Positions 1-6,266 of a DNA stretch of 7,201 nt are shown here, piece by piece. A program made the translations under genes and the position numbers. The DNA is taken from the NCBI GenBank assembly GCA_028290385.1, contig JAQGJZ010000012.1, positions 1-7,201 on the forward strand, given 5' to 3'. The notes beneath the pieces are model-generated. The model had not been told where the DNA came from and did not search any database. It was given only the letters and a program-made list of their open reading frames with translations. The stretch comes from Enterovirga sp. (lineage in GTDB: Bacteria > Pseudomonadota > Alphaproteobacteria > Rhizobiales > Beijerinckiaceae). Position 1 is the stretch's first letter. Every line of letters begins with the position of its first letter.

Positions 1-487
1 CGGCTCCTCGATCGGGGCCGTAGTCGAGGTCGTGGCCGAAGGAGTCCCGGTCGGGCTCGGCGCGCCGATCTACGGCAAGCTCGACGCGGACCTCGCCGCG
101 GCCCTCATGTCGATCAACGCGGTCAAAGGGGTCGAGATCGGGGACGGCTTCGCGTCCGCTGAGCTCCGGGGCGAGGAGAACGCGGACGAGATGCGCCCGG
201 GCAATACAAACGCGCCCGTGTTTCTGTCCAACCATGCCGGCGGCGTCCTGGGCGGCATCTCGACCGGGCAGCCGATCGTCGCGCGCTTCGCCGTGAAGCC
301 GACCTCCTCGATCCTGCGCTCCCGCGCCACGATCAACCGCTCGGGCGAGGCCGCCGACATCATCACCAAGGGGCGGCACGACCCATGCGTCGGGATCCGG
401 GCCGTTCCGGTCGGGGAAGCGATGCTGGCCTGCGTGCTCGCGGACCATTATCTCCGGCATCGGGCGCAGGTCGGCGAAGCACCCTGA
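1..487 (+). CDS. aroC: Chorismate synthase, C-terminal part (5' end cut by window edge)
   Basis: This enzyme converts 5-enolpyruvylshikimate-3-phosphate to chorismate, the last shared step of aromatic amino acid, folate and quinone synthesis, in the cytoplasm. It needs reduced FMN, although the reaction is redox-neutral. The reading frame is open from base 2 and gives 161 residues before a TGA at 485-487. Family signatures are clear: [16 protein letters not shown] (from about base 107), [15 protein letters not shown] (from base 227), KPTSSI, and the C-terminal [12 protein letters not shown] (374-409), then a short tail ending in GEAP. The E. coli enzyme has a comparable end, so only the N-terminal half is missing and no damage is visible. 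The next start codon (ATG 487-489) overlaps the stop, and ribB follows 111 bases later on the same strand, so aroC and ribB are probably co-transcribed. Identification is by recognised family motifs. Confidence 0.97.
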   Translation, partial: GSSIGAVVEVVAEGVPVGLGAPIYGKLDADLAAALMSINAVKGVEIGDGFASAELRGEENADEMRPGNTNAPVFLSNHAGGVLGGISTGQPIVARFAVKPTSSILRSRATINRSGEAADIITKGRHDPCVGIRAVPVGEAMLACVLADHYLRHRAQVGEAP

Positions 488-597
488 TGCGCGCCATCGG
501 TCTCGACGTCGCGGTCCTGCTCACTGCCGATGCGGCCTTGGTCGCGTCTGGTTCTTCCGTCCTGATGCTCGGCGCTGGTCCGAGCCGAGAAGCCTGA
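487..597 (+). other. Doubtful 36-codon ORF between aroC and ribB
   Basis: An ATG at 487-489 overlaps the aroC stop (TGATG arrangement), and the frame runs 36 codons to a TGA at 595-597, one base before the ribB ATG at 599. The predicted peptide is mostly hydrophobic (DVAVLLTADAALVASGSSV in the middle) and matches no family I know. The geometry would suit translational coupling from aroC through to ribB. Against it being a real gene, about 10 of its 36 codons end in A or T (GGT, ACT, TCT, GAT, CGA, GAA), clearly more than in the flanking genes, and there is no strong Shine-Dalgarno sequence (only GGCGAAG upstream). It may be just an open spacer that keeps ribosomes moving toward ribB. Confidence 0.22.
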
Positions 598-598
598 C

Positions 599-1672
599 AT
601 GCCCAACACCGTTACCGAAGCCGTCGAGGCCTTTGCCCGGGGCGAGATCGTCATCGTCACGGACGACGACGACCGTGAGAACGAAGGCGACCTCGTCGTC
701 GCGGCCTCGCTCTGCACCCCGGAGAAGATGGCCTTCATCGTCCGCAACACCTGCGGCATCGTTTGCGCGCCCCTGACCTCGGCAGAGGCGCGGCGTCTGC
801 GGATCGACCCTATGGTCGCCTCGAACGACGCGCCGCTCGGCACGGCCTTCACGGTCTCGGTCGACGTGAAGCACGGGCTCACCACCGGCATCTCGGCCGA
901 GCAGCGCACCAATACGGTGCGGGCGCTCGCCAACAACAACATGGGCGCGGCGGATTTCGTGCGCCCCGGCCATGTGTTTCCGCTGATCGCGCGGGATGGC
1001 GGGGTGCTGATGCGCTCCGGCCATACGGAGGCCGCGGTCGACATGTGCCGGCTCGCCGGGCTGCCCGAGGTCGGCGTGATCTGCGAACTCGCCAATGACG
1101 ACGGCACCGTGATGAAGGGCGACCAGATCACCGCCTTCGGCCAGACGCACGGGCTGAAGCGGATCTCGGTCGCGGACCTGATCGCGTACCGGCAGGCGCG
1201 CGAGAAGCTGGTCGAGCGGCTCGGCACGTTCCCGGTCCGGACGGAGCAGGGCGAGCTGACGGGCTTCGCCTATTCGACGCCCTTCGACGAGGTGCAGCAT
1301 TACGCCTTCGTGATGGGCCGGATCGGCGATGGCCAGAACATCCTGGCCCGGCTGCACCGCGCCAACGTCCTCACGGACGTGCTCGGCGGTGGCCAGACCA
1401 TCCGGGCTTCGCTGGAGCGCTTTGCGGGCGAGGGGCGGGGCGTGCTGGTCTACCTGCGCGACGGCACGGCCGGCGTGCCCATGACGTCCTTCTCGGACGA
1501 GGCCGAAGACTCGGACGCCAAGCGCAACCGCCTGTGGCGGGAGATCGGCGTCGGGGCGCAGATCCTGCGCGATCTCGGCGTGACCTCGATCCGCAATCTT
1601 GCCGCGGGCTCCAGGTCCTATGTGGGGCTTTCCGGCTTCGGCATCGAGATCGTAGGATCGGAGCCGATCTAG
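599..1672 (+). CDS. ribB: 3,4-dihydroxy-2-butanone-4-phosphate synthase with degenerate GTP cyclohydrolase II-like domain (RibBX type)
   Basis: The N-terminal domain (about residues 1-200) converts ribulose 5-phosphate to 3,4-dihydroxy-2-butanone 4-phosphate plus formate, supplying the four-carbon unit of riboflavin. The acidic metal and substrate loop DDDDRENEGD (residues 22-31) and the RSGHTEA motif (139-145, catalytic-type His142) are intact. Residues from about 205 to 357 resemble GTP cyclohydrolase II (FDEVQHYAFVMGRIG, LARLHRANVLTDVLGG, EGRGVLVYLRDG). However, the three zinc-binding cysteines of true RibA (SECLTGD...LRCDCG) are absent: the matching stretch is ANVLTDVLGGG (255-265). The YHRQEGRNIGL active-site segment reads YLRDGTAGVPM. 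This fits the RibBX variant described in Proteobacteria, in which the tail has no expected cyclohydrolase activity, so a separate ribA should exist elsewhere. The start ATG follows a weak GAGAAG (587-592). The protein has 357 residues, and the Kelch gene follows 16 bases after the stop. Confidence 0.95.
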   Translation: MPNTVTEAVEAFARGEIVIVTDDDDRENEGDLVVAASLCTPEKMAFIVRNTCGIVCAPLTSAEARRLRIDPMVASNDAPLGTAFTVSVDVKHGLTTGISAEQRTNTVRALANNNMGAADFVRPGHVFPLIARDGGVLMRSGHTEAAVDMCRLAGLPEVGVICELANDDGTVMKGDQITAFGQTHGLKRISVADLIAYRQAREKLVERLGTFPVRTEQGELTGFAYSTPFDEVQHYAFVMGRIGDGQNILARLHRANVLTDVLGGGQTIRASLERFAGEGRGVLVYLRDGTAGVPMTSFSDEAEDSDAKRNRLWREIGVGAQILRDLGVTSIRNLAAGSRSYVGLSGFGIEIVGSEPI

Positions 1673-1688
1673 CCGTCGGGAGAGGTAC

Positions 1689-2819
1689 ATGGACCGTCGG
1701 AGCATTCTTCTCGGGGCTGCGACGGTCGGACTCGCCGGGCCTGCGGCGCTCGGCCAGCATGCCGGCCATGGCGCCGCGCCCGCGCTTCCCGAGGCACGGC
1801 CCGCACCCGATCCCTTCACCCTGCTCCAGGGCGGCGCGCCGCATCATCTGACCGGCGAGCAGGAGGCGCAGCGCGTTCTGGCGAGTTCGGCCCCGGCCGG
1901 CGAACCGGGGCGGTGGGTGCCGCGTGCCGCCATGCCGATCCCGCGCAGCGAGATGGCGTGGTCCGCGGCCTGGGCCGGCCGGATGCACGTGGTCGGCGGC
2001 TACGGCGAGGGCCGGGTCGACCGGCCCTATCACCATGTCTACGACCCGGAGGGCGACCGCTGGCTCAATGCGGCGCCGCTGCCGCGCGGCGCGAACCACG
2101 TTGCCGTGGTGGCGGATGCCGGCCGCATCTACGCGCTCGGCGGGTTCACCGAGCAGAACCGCAATTCCGACGCCAACGCCTATGCGTACGAGGTCGGGTC
2201 CGATCGCTGGACGCGCATCGCGCCGCTGCCGCGTCCGCGTGGCGCCGGAGCGGCCGTCGCCCTGAACGGCCGCATCCATCTCATCGGCGGCGCCTCGAAC
2301 CCCACGCTGGAGCGGGCCAGCGTCGGCTGGCACGAGGCCTATGATCCTGTCTCCGACACCTGGTCGGCCCTGAAGCCGCTGCCGGGCGCACGCGACCATG
2401 TCGGCTCGGTCGCCTACGGCAACCGCATCCACATCATCGGCGGGCGGTTCAACACCTTTGAGTACAACAGCCCGCTCCACCACGCGTACCTGCCCGACCG
2501 GGACACCTGGGAGGAGCGGGCACCGCTGCCGACCAGCCGCTCCGGGCATGGGCTTGTCGTGTATCGCGACCGCTTCTTTGCCATGGGCGGGGAGGCGGGC
2601 GTGATCGACCGAGGACGGATCACGCAGGCCAAGGTGTTCGGCCAGATGGAGAGCTACGACCCGAAATCCGACACCTGGCAGAGCCACGCGCCCATGCCGA
2701 CGCCCCGCCACGCCGTCGCGGCCGTCCTGATCGGGGACTGGATCTATGTGGCGGGAGGCGGTGCCGTGACGGGCGGGGCCGTGCAATCGGCCGTGCACGA
2801 GGCTTTTACGCTGAGCTAG
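1689..2819 (+). CDS. Tat-exported Kelch-repeat protein, predicted six-bladed beta-propeller
   Basis: This 376-residue protein has the Tat-type N-terminus MDRRSILLGAATVGLAGPAA (twin Arg at 3-4, hydrophobic core 6-21), so export to the periplasm in folded form is likely. A His- and Pro-rich linker (about 23-75, with HAGHG and HH) follows. Six Kelch repeats then carry glycine doublets at about residues 103, 151, 200, 251, 300 and 356, each followed by a variable loop and usually a Tyr or Trp plus an APLP-like turn. The blade tryptophans are W125, W174, W225, W274 and W330. The sixth falls at W76 before the first repeat (GRWVPRAAMP), which suggests that the N-terminal strand closes the last blade. 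No catalytic motif is visible, so the role is unknown; Kelch propellers usually bind proteins or sugars, and galactose-oxidase-like activity is not supported. The start is well fixed by GGGAGAGG (1678-1685) three bases before the ATG. It is probably in one operon with ribB. Confidence 0.88.
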   Translation: MDRRSILLGAATVGLAGPAALGQHAGHGAAPALPEARPAPDPFTLLQGGAPHHLTGEQEAQRVLASSAPAGEPGRWVPRAAMPIPRSEMAWSAAWAGRMHVVGGYGEGRVDRPYHHVYDPEGDRWLNAAPLPRGANHVAVVADAGRIYALGGFTEQNRNSDANAYAYEVGSDRWTRIAPLPRPRGAGAAVALNGRIHLIGGASNPTLERASVGWHEAYDPVSDTWSALKPLPGARDHVGSVAYGNRIHIIGGRFNTFEYNSPLHHAYLPDRDTWEERAPLPTSRSGHGLVVYRDRFFAMGGEAGVIDRGRITQAKVFGQMESYDPKSDTWQSHAPMPTPRHAVAAVLIGDWIYVAGGGAVTGGAVQSAVHEAFTLS

Positions 2820-2847
2820 GGCCGAGGCGGGCCGGCGCGGCGCGAGC

Positions 2848-2861
2848 AGGAGATCCCGCTG
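2848..2861 (+). promoter_or_regulatory. Shine-Dalgarno AGGAG and putative CTG start codon of the monooxygenase
   Basis: AGGAG at 2848-2852 is followed by six bases and then CTG at 2859-2861, which is ideal initiation spacing. Between the in-frame TAG of the Kelch gene (2817-2819) and the dinucleotide-binding motif there is no ATG, GTG or TTG in this frame. The first such codon is a GTG at 2991, which would delete the whole FAD-binding motif. Read from CTG, the N-terminus is (M)GTEVAIVGAGPTG, exactly the length and form expected in this family. The choice of start is inference from these facts. Confidence 0.65.
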
Positions 2862-4520
2862 GGCACCGAGGTTGCGATCGTCGGCGCCGGGCCGACCGGA
2901 CTCTTCGCAGCGGCGCTGCTGTCACATTGCGGCGTCCCGCTGCGCATCCTCGACAAGAGCCCCACCCAGGCCAAGGAATCGCGCGCCTTCGTGGTGCAGG
3001 CCCGGACGCTCGAGGTTTTGCAGACCATCGGGCTTGCCGAGCCCTTCCTCGAGCGGGGCACGATCGCGGCGGGGGCGCAGATCTATGTCGACGGCCGGGC
3101 GGCCGGCGGTTTCAGCTTCGAGAATGTCGGCCACCCCGACACGCCGTACCCGCTCGTCCTGGTTCTCCCGCAATCGGATGTCGAGGCCATCCTGATCGAG
3201 CACCTCGGGGCGCGGGGAATCGACGTCGAGCGCGGGGTTACGGCCACCGGCCTCGACCAGGATGCGGCAGGCGTGACCCTCCGGGTGACGGACGGGCCGG
3301 GGGCCGAGCATGCCCTCCGGTCGCGCTATCTGATCGGCGCCGACGGCGCGCACTGCATCGTGCGCAAGGCGCTCGGCCTCGCCTTCGCGGGCGCAGCCTA
3401 TGCGCAGACCTTTCTGCTGGCGGATTGCAGCCTCGAAGGGGACCTTGCCGACGGCCCACTCTCGATCTTCTTCCACCGCGAGCATTTTGCGCTCTGGTTC
3501 CCCATGAAGGGCGAGCGGCGAGGGCGGGTCATCACGACGAGCCGGCAGGCGGTCACCGACCCTTCGATCGCCGGGCAGGGATCCTCGCCGGCAACGCTGG
3601 CCGAGGTCGAGGCCTCGTTCCGGGCGGCGGCCTCCCGCGACCTGCGCCTGACGGATGCGGTCTGGCTGTCGCGCTACCGCGTGCACCACCGCGGGGTCGA
3701 CCGTTACGGTGTCGGCAGGGCCTTCGTGGCCGGAGACGCGGCGCACATCCATTCCCCGGCCGGCGGGCAGGGGATGAATACCGGCCTGCAGGACGCGTTC
3801 AATCTGGTCTGGAAGCTCGTCGCGAGCCTGCGCTGCGAGGCGCCGGAAGCCCTGCTGGCGAGCTACGACGCCGAGCGCCGGCCGGTCGGCGAGACGGTGC
3901 TGGCCGCGACCGACCGCGCCTTTTCCGTCGTGACCTCCTCGTCGGGCTGGGTCGCGGCCGCACGCAAGGTGCTGCTCCCTGTCCTCGGCGCGACGATCGG
4001 CAGGAGCGGGCGGCTGCGCTCGCGCGCCTTTCACTTTCTGTCCGAACTCGGCATCCGCTACGAACCCGGCGCCGCGGTTCAGGACGAGGCCGGTTCCGGG
4101 CCGTCATGCGCAGGCGGCCCGGCCCCTGGCCGGCGTGCGCCCGACGCCCGGATCAGCCGGACGGAAAGCGTCTTTGATCTGCTCGCCGGCTACCGCTTCC
4201 ACCTCGTCGCGTTCAGCCGCAATCCGCTCTCCGGCGCGGCTATCGAGCGACTCGCGGACGAACTCGAGGCGGTTGCTGCCGCAAGCGGGCACGCGATGGG
4301 CGCGCACTTGGTCGCCCACTCGCTCGTCGGCCGCCATCCGCGGGCGATCCAGGTCGAGAACGACACGCTCCTGTCCACCTATGGCGTAACGGCAGCGGTG
4401 CCCGAAGCGCTGTACCTCGTTCGGCCGGACGGGCACGTGGCCTGGCGCGGGCCGTCGCTCGACCTCACCGGGTGCCGGGCCTTCATGGCGGAGCGCTTCG
4501 GCGGGCGAGCCGGCCCTTAG
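2859..4520 (+). CDS. FAD-dependent monooxygenase, aromatic-ring hydroxylase (PheA/TfdB, FAD_binding_3) family
   Basis: This is a class A flavoprotein hydroxylase that uses NAD(P)H and O2 to hydroxylate an aromatic or similar substrate in the cytoplasm; the substrate cannot be read from the sequence. With a CTG start it has 553 residues, normal for the long PheA/TfdB-like members. Domains in order: the Rossmann GxGxxG motif VAIVGAGPTG (5-14) binding FAD, the DG motif at A161-D162-G163 within LIGADGAHCIVRKALG, and the GD motif FVAGDAAHIHSPAGGQGMN from 289 (G292, D293), which contacts the FAD ribose and pyrophosphate. A C-terminal thioredoxin-like domain has the typical late motif YLVRPDGHVAWR (519-530). 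All cofactor motifs are present and the frame is unbroken. The gene begins 39 bases after the Kelch stop in the same frame, so it is probably operonic. It ends 14 bases from the stop of the opposing deacetylase gene. The family is certain, the start less so. Confidence 0.92.
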   Translation: MGTEVAIVGAGPTGLFAAALLSHCGVPLRILDKSPTQAKESRAFVVQARTLEVLQTIGLAEPFLERGTIAAGAQIYVDGRAAGGFSFENVGHPDTPYPLVLVLPQSDVEAILIEHLGARGIDVERGVTATGLDQDAAGVTLRVTDGPGAEHALRSRYLIGADGAHCIVRKALGLAFAGAAYAQTFLLADCSLEGDLADGPLSIFFHREHFALWFPMKGERRGRVITTSRQAVTDPSIAGQGSSPATLAEVEASFRAAASRDLRLTDAVWLSRYRVHHRGVDRYGVGRAFVAGDAAHIHSPAGGQGMNTGLQDAFNLVWKLVASLRCEAPEALLASYDAERRPVGETVLAATDRAFSVVTSSSGWVAAARKVLLPVLGATIGRSGRLRSRAFHFLSELGIRYEPGAAVQDEAGSGPSCAGGPAPGRRAPDARISRTESVFDLLAGYRFHLVAFSRNPLSGAAIERLADELEAVAAASGHAMGAHLVAHSLVGRHPRAIQVENDTLLSTYGVTAAVPEALYLVRPDGHVAWRGPSLDLTGCRAFMAERFGGRAGP

Positions 4521-4528
4521 CCGAGCGC

Positions 4529-4544
4529 GGAAGCCTACGCTTCC
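4529..4544. terminator. Short perfect hairpin between convergent genes, possible bidirectional terminator
   Basis: GGAAGC at 4529-4534 pairs perfectly with GCTTCC at 4539-4544 around the four-base loop CTAC. It lies just after the monooxygenase stop (4520) and contains the stop codon of the opposing deacetylase gene (4535-4537 on the - strand). Neither strand has a T-run after the stem, so it is not a classical intrinsic terminator. It could mark the convergent ends or simply be a chance hairpin. Confidence 0.3.
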
Positions 4545-5464
4545 ATAAGGGTGCGGACATGCGCCGTGACGGAATCGGACAGACCCTGCAGGTCGTAGCC
4601 GCCCTCGAGCACCGAGACGATCTTGCCCCCGCAATGCCGGCCGGCGAAGTCCATGAGCTTGCGGGTCGCCCAGGCGAAATCCTCGGCCTCCAGCCGGAGA
4701 TTGGCGAGCGGGTCGCGCCAATGGGCATCGAACCCCGCCGAGATGATCACGAGGTCCGGCCGGAACTCCTCGAGCCGCCCCATGATGCGGCTGTCGAATG
4801 CGTCCCGGAACGTCTCGCCGTCCGAGCCCGGCCGCAGGGGCGCGTTCACGATGGTGTCGTAATCGCCCCGTTCGGAGAGCGCGCCCGTGCCGGGATAAAG
4901 CGGCATCTGGTGCGTGGAGGCGTAGAGGACGGTCTTGTCGGCCCAGAAGATGTCCTGGCAGCCGTTGCCGTGGTGGACGTCCCAATCGATGATCGCGACC
5001 CGCTCGGCTCCGTGCTTCGTCTGGGCGTGCCGCGCTGCGATCGCCGCGTTATTGAAGAAGCAGAAGCCCATGGCGCGGGTCTTCTCGGCATGGTGCCCGG
5101 GCGGGCGCATGGCCGAGAACGCGTTCTGGACCTCGCCGGTCATCACCGCATCGACGCCCATGACGGCGGCTCCGACGCCACGCTCGATCGCTTCCAGCGT
5201 GCCGGGCGACATCACCGTGTCCGAGTCGATCCCGACGAGCCCCGTCTGCGGCGACGCCTCCTGGATCGCCTCGACATAGTTGCGCGGGTGGGCGAGCGCG
5301 ATCGTGTCCGTATCGGCGCGCTCGGCCAGCCGGCGCAGCAGCGGGCCGAACTCGTCGGCGGCGAGCACGCGTTCCACCGCCTTGATGCGCTCCGGCCGCT
5401 CGGGATGGCCCGTCGGCGGCTTGTGCTCGAGCGTCGAGGGGTGGTGAAGCAGCAGCGTTGTCAT
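4535..5464 (-). CDS. Histone-deacetylase-family zinc amidohydrolase (AcuC / acetylpolyamine amidohydrolase-like)
   Basis: This 309-residue enzyme of the arginase/deacetylase fold probably removes acetyl or acyl groups from lysine side chains, polyamines or small amides in the cytoplasm; the substrate is not evident. Recognised motifs: the N-terminal HHPSTLEHKPPTGHPERPER (7-26), RPPGHHAE with the catalytic pair His124-His125, MGFCFFNNAA, IIDWDVHHGNG with zinc ligands Asp162 and His164, SAGFDAH with zinc ligand Asp246, and LEGGYDL with the transition-state Tyr290. All catalytic residues are therefore present. The length is normal for the bacterial HDAH/AcuC group. The ATG at 5464-5462 was chosen because homologous sequence begins there. 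The 37 codons open upstream, to 5575, are Cys- and Arg-rich and unlike the family. The ribosome binding site is weak. The gene is monocistronic here, divergent from the transpeptidase and convergent with the monooxygenase. Confidence 0.93.
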   Translation of the reverse strand: MTTLLLHHPSTLEHKPPTGHPERPERIKAVERVLAADEFGPLLRRLAERADTDTIALAHPRNYVEAIQEASPQTGLVGIDSDTVMSPGTLEAIERGVGAAVMGVDAVMTGEVQNAFSAMRPPGHHAEKTRAMGFCFFNNAAIAARHAQTKHGAERVAIIDWDVHHGNGCQDIFWADKTVLYASTHQMPLYPGTGALSERGDYDTIVNAPLRPGSDGETFRDAFDSRIMGRLEEFRPDLVIISAGFDAHWRDPLANLRLEAEDFAWATRKLMDFAGRHCGGKIVSVLEGGYDLQGLSDSVTAHVRTLMEA

Positions 5465-5668
5465 GGAGCTGTCCGGAGAGTGTCGGCCACAGTTGCAGCC
5501 GCGGCCTGTCCTGTCCACGGCGCGCTTTGTGACGATCCTGCAACAGTGCTGCGAGAACACGCTGCAGCGCCGCATCGGTGAAAGTCCCGCCGCGTTTCAG
5601 CGCTATCGGCTTAGGTCGTGGTTAACAAAGCCCAGTCACGCGTGTCGGACGGGCTGGGGGCAAGACGA
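5465..5668. other. Divergent intergenic region between deacetylase and transpeptidase genes
   Basis: These 204 bases must hold the promoters for both flanking genes. They are less G/C-biased than the genes and contain a CtrA-like site at 5611-5626. They also contain a 7-base inverted pair, GTTGCAG (5492-5498) and CTGCAAC (5538-5544), separated by 39 bases. I cannot assign convincing -35 and -10 boxes by eye. No riboswitch or RNA gene was recognised. Confidence 0.5.
5611..5626 (+). promoter_or_regulatory. CtrA-like binding site TTAG-N7-TTAAC
   Basis: TTAG at 5611-5614, a spacer of exactly seven bases, and TTAAC at 5622-5626 match the alphaproteobacterial CtrA consensus TTAA-N7-TTAA(C) with one mismatch. 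The site ends 42 bases before the transpeptidase ATG, a plausible operator position. TTAA is rare in DNA this G+C-rich, which adds some weight. If functional, CtrA would tie transpeptidase expression to the cell cycle. Binding is inference. Confidence 0.4.
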
Positions 5669-6259
5669 ATGCGTGTCACGATACCGGTGCTGGCGGGTGT
5701 TCTCGCCGGCACCCTTCTTCTCGGCGGCTGCTTCACGGCCGTGCCCGACCCGAAGGTGTCGGCGCTCGACGCCAAGTACATGGCGATGGTGCCGCAGGCC
5801 GAGATCGACCCGCGTTTCGCCCGCTATCAGATCGACGACCCGACGGGCGAGCAGCCCGGCACGATCGTGGTCGAGACCAAGCAGCGCCAGCTCTACTACG
5901 TGCTGCCGGGCAAGAAGGCGGTCCGCTACGGCGTCTCGGTCGGGGACGAGGCGTTCGGCTGGACCGGCACGGCGGAGGTCGCCCGCAAGGCGGAATGGCC
6001 GGCCTGGAACCCGCCCGCCGAGATGAAGGCGCGCTGGCCGCATGTTCACGCGGTGGAAGGCGGGCCGAACTCGCCCCTGGGCGCGCGGGCGCTCTACCTG
6101 CACCAGAACGGCAAGGACACGCTCTACCGCATCCACGGCACCAACGAGCCGGAGAAGATCGGCCAGGCTGTGTCGTCGGGCTGCATCCGGATGCGCAACA
6201 TGGATGTTGTCGAGCTCTTCAACCGGGTTCCCGTCGGCGCCAAAGTGATCGTGCGCTAA
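5669..6259 (+). CDS. L,D-transpeptidase (YkuD domain), predicted lipoprotein
   Basis: This periplasmic cysteine enzyme probably forms 3-3 crosslinks in peptidoglycan or attaches proteins to it. The 196-residue product begins MRVTIPVLAGVLAGTLLLGG followed by Cys21. That is a short charged N-terminus, a hydrophobic segment and a lipobox-like LGGC, so lipid anchoring is predicted. The YkuD domain spans about residues 63-196: it opens with GTIVVETKQRQLYYVLPG, and the catalytic block reads IHGTNEPEKIG then SSGCIRMRN, with His156, catalytic Cys172 and Arg174 present. The intervening FGWTGTAEVARKAEWPAWNP is typical of the Rhizobiales members. The ATG at 5669 is preferred to an in-frame GTG at 5618 because it places the signal peptide at the N-terminus. 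A GGGGG tract lies upstream (5656-5660), though its spacing is long. A CtrA-like site sits just upstream. Confidence 0.93.
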   Translation: MRVTIPVLAGVLAGTLLLGGCFTAVPDPKVSALDAKYMAMVPQAEIDPRFARYQIDDPTGEQPGTIVVETKQRQLYYVLPGKKAVRYGVSVGDEAFGWTGTAEVARKAEWPAWNPPAEMKARWPHVHAVEGGPNSPLGARALYLHQNGKDTLYRIHGTNEPEKIGQAVSSGCIRMRNMDVVELFNRVPVGAKVIVR

Positions 6260-6266
6260 GGCCGCC

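Noticed and set aside
488..598. FMN riboswitch before ribB
   Set aside because: Many bacterial ribB genes have one, but this spacer is only 111 bases and lacks the conserved RFN elements and the multi-stem layout.
521..1819. Long - strand ORF of 432 codons opposite ribB
   Set aside because: It is a shadow of ribB in high-GC DNA. The product is rich in Arg, Ala, Asp and His with no family motif, while the + strand frame encodes a recognised enzyme.
1371..2798. Long - strand ORF of 475 codons opposite ribB and the Kelch gene
   Set aside because: It crosses two recognised + strand genes, has a low-complexity Arg/Ala/Gly/Pro composition and no motif. Typical antisense open frame from G/C third positions.
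2922..4177. ORFs of 370 (-) and 416 (+) codons overlapping the monooxygenase
   Set aside because: Both are out of frame with the clear FAD-binding, DG and GD motifs and are Arg/Ala/Gly-rich without recognisable domains.
5492..5544. Inverted pair GTTGCAG / CTGCAAC in the divergent region
   Set aside because: Seven-base arms 39 bases apart are expected by chance at this length. There is no further symmetry to suggest an operator.
5465..5575. N-terminal extension of the deacetylase to an upstream ATG at 5575
   Set aside because: The extra 37 residues are Cys- and Arg-rich and unlike the family, whose sequence starts naturally at the MTTLLLHHP Met. The extension would also fill much of the promoter region.
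5618..5668. GTG start at 5618 for the transpeptidase
   Set aside because: It would put 17 polar residues before the lipoprotein signal peptide and overlap the CtrA-like site. The ATG at 5669 gives a normal signal sequence.
5463..6026. 187-codon + strand ORF across the divergent promoter and the transpeptidase gene
   Set aside because: It is out of frame with the YkuD domain and turns into Arg/Ser/Thr-rich sequence over the gene, which is typical of a shadow.
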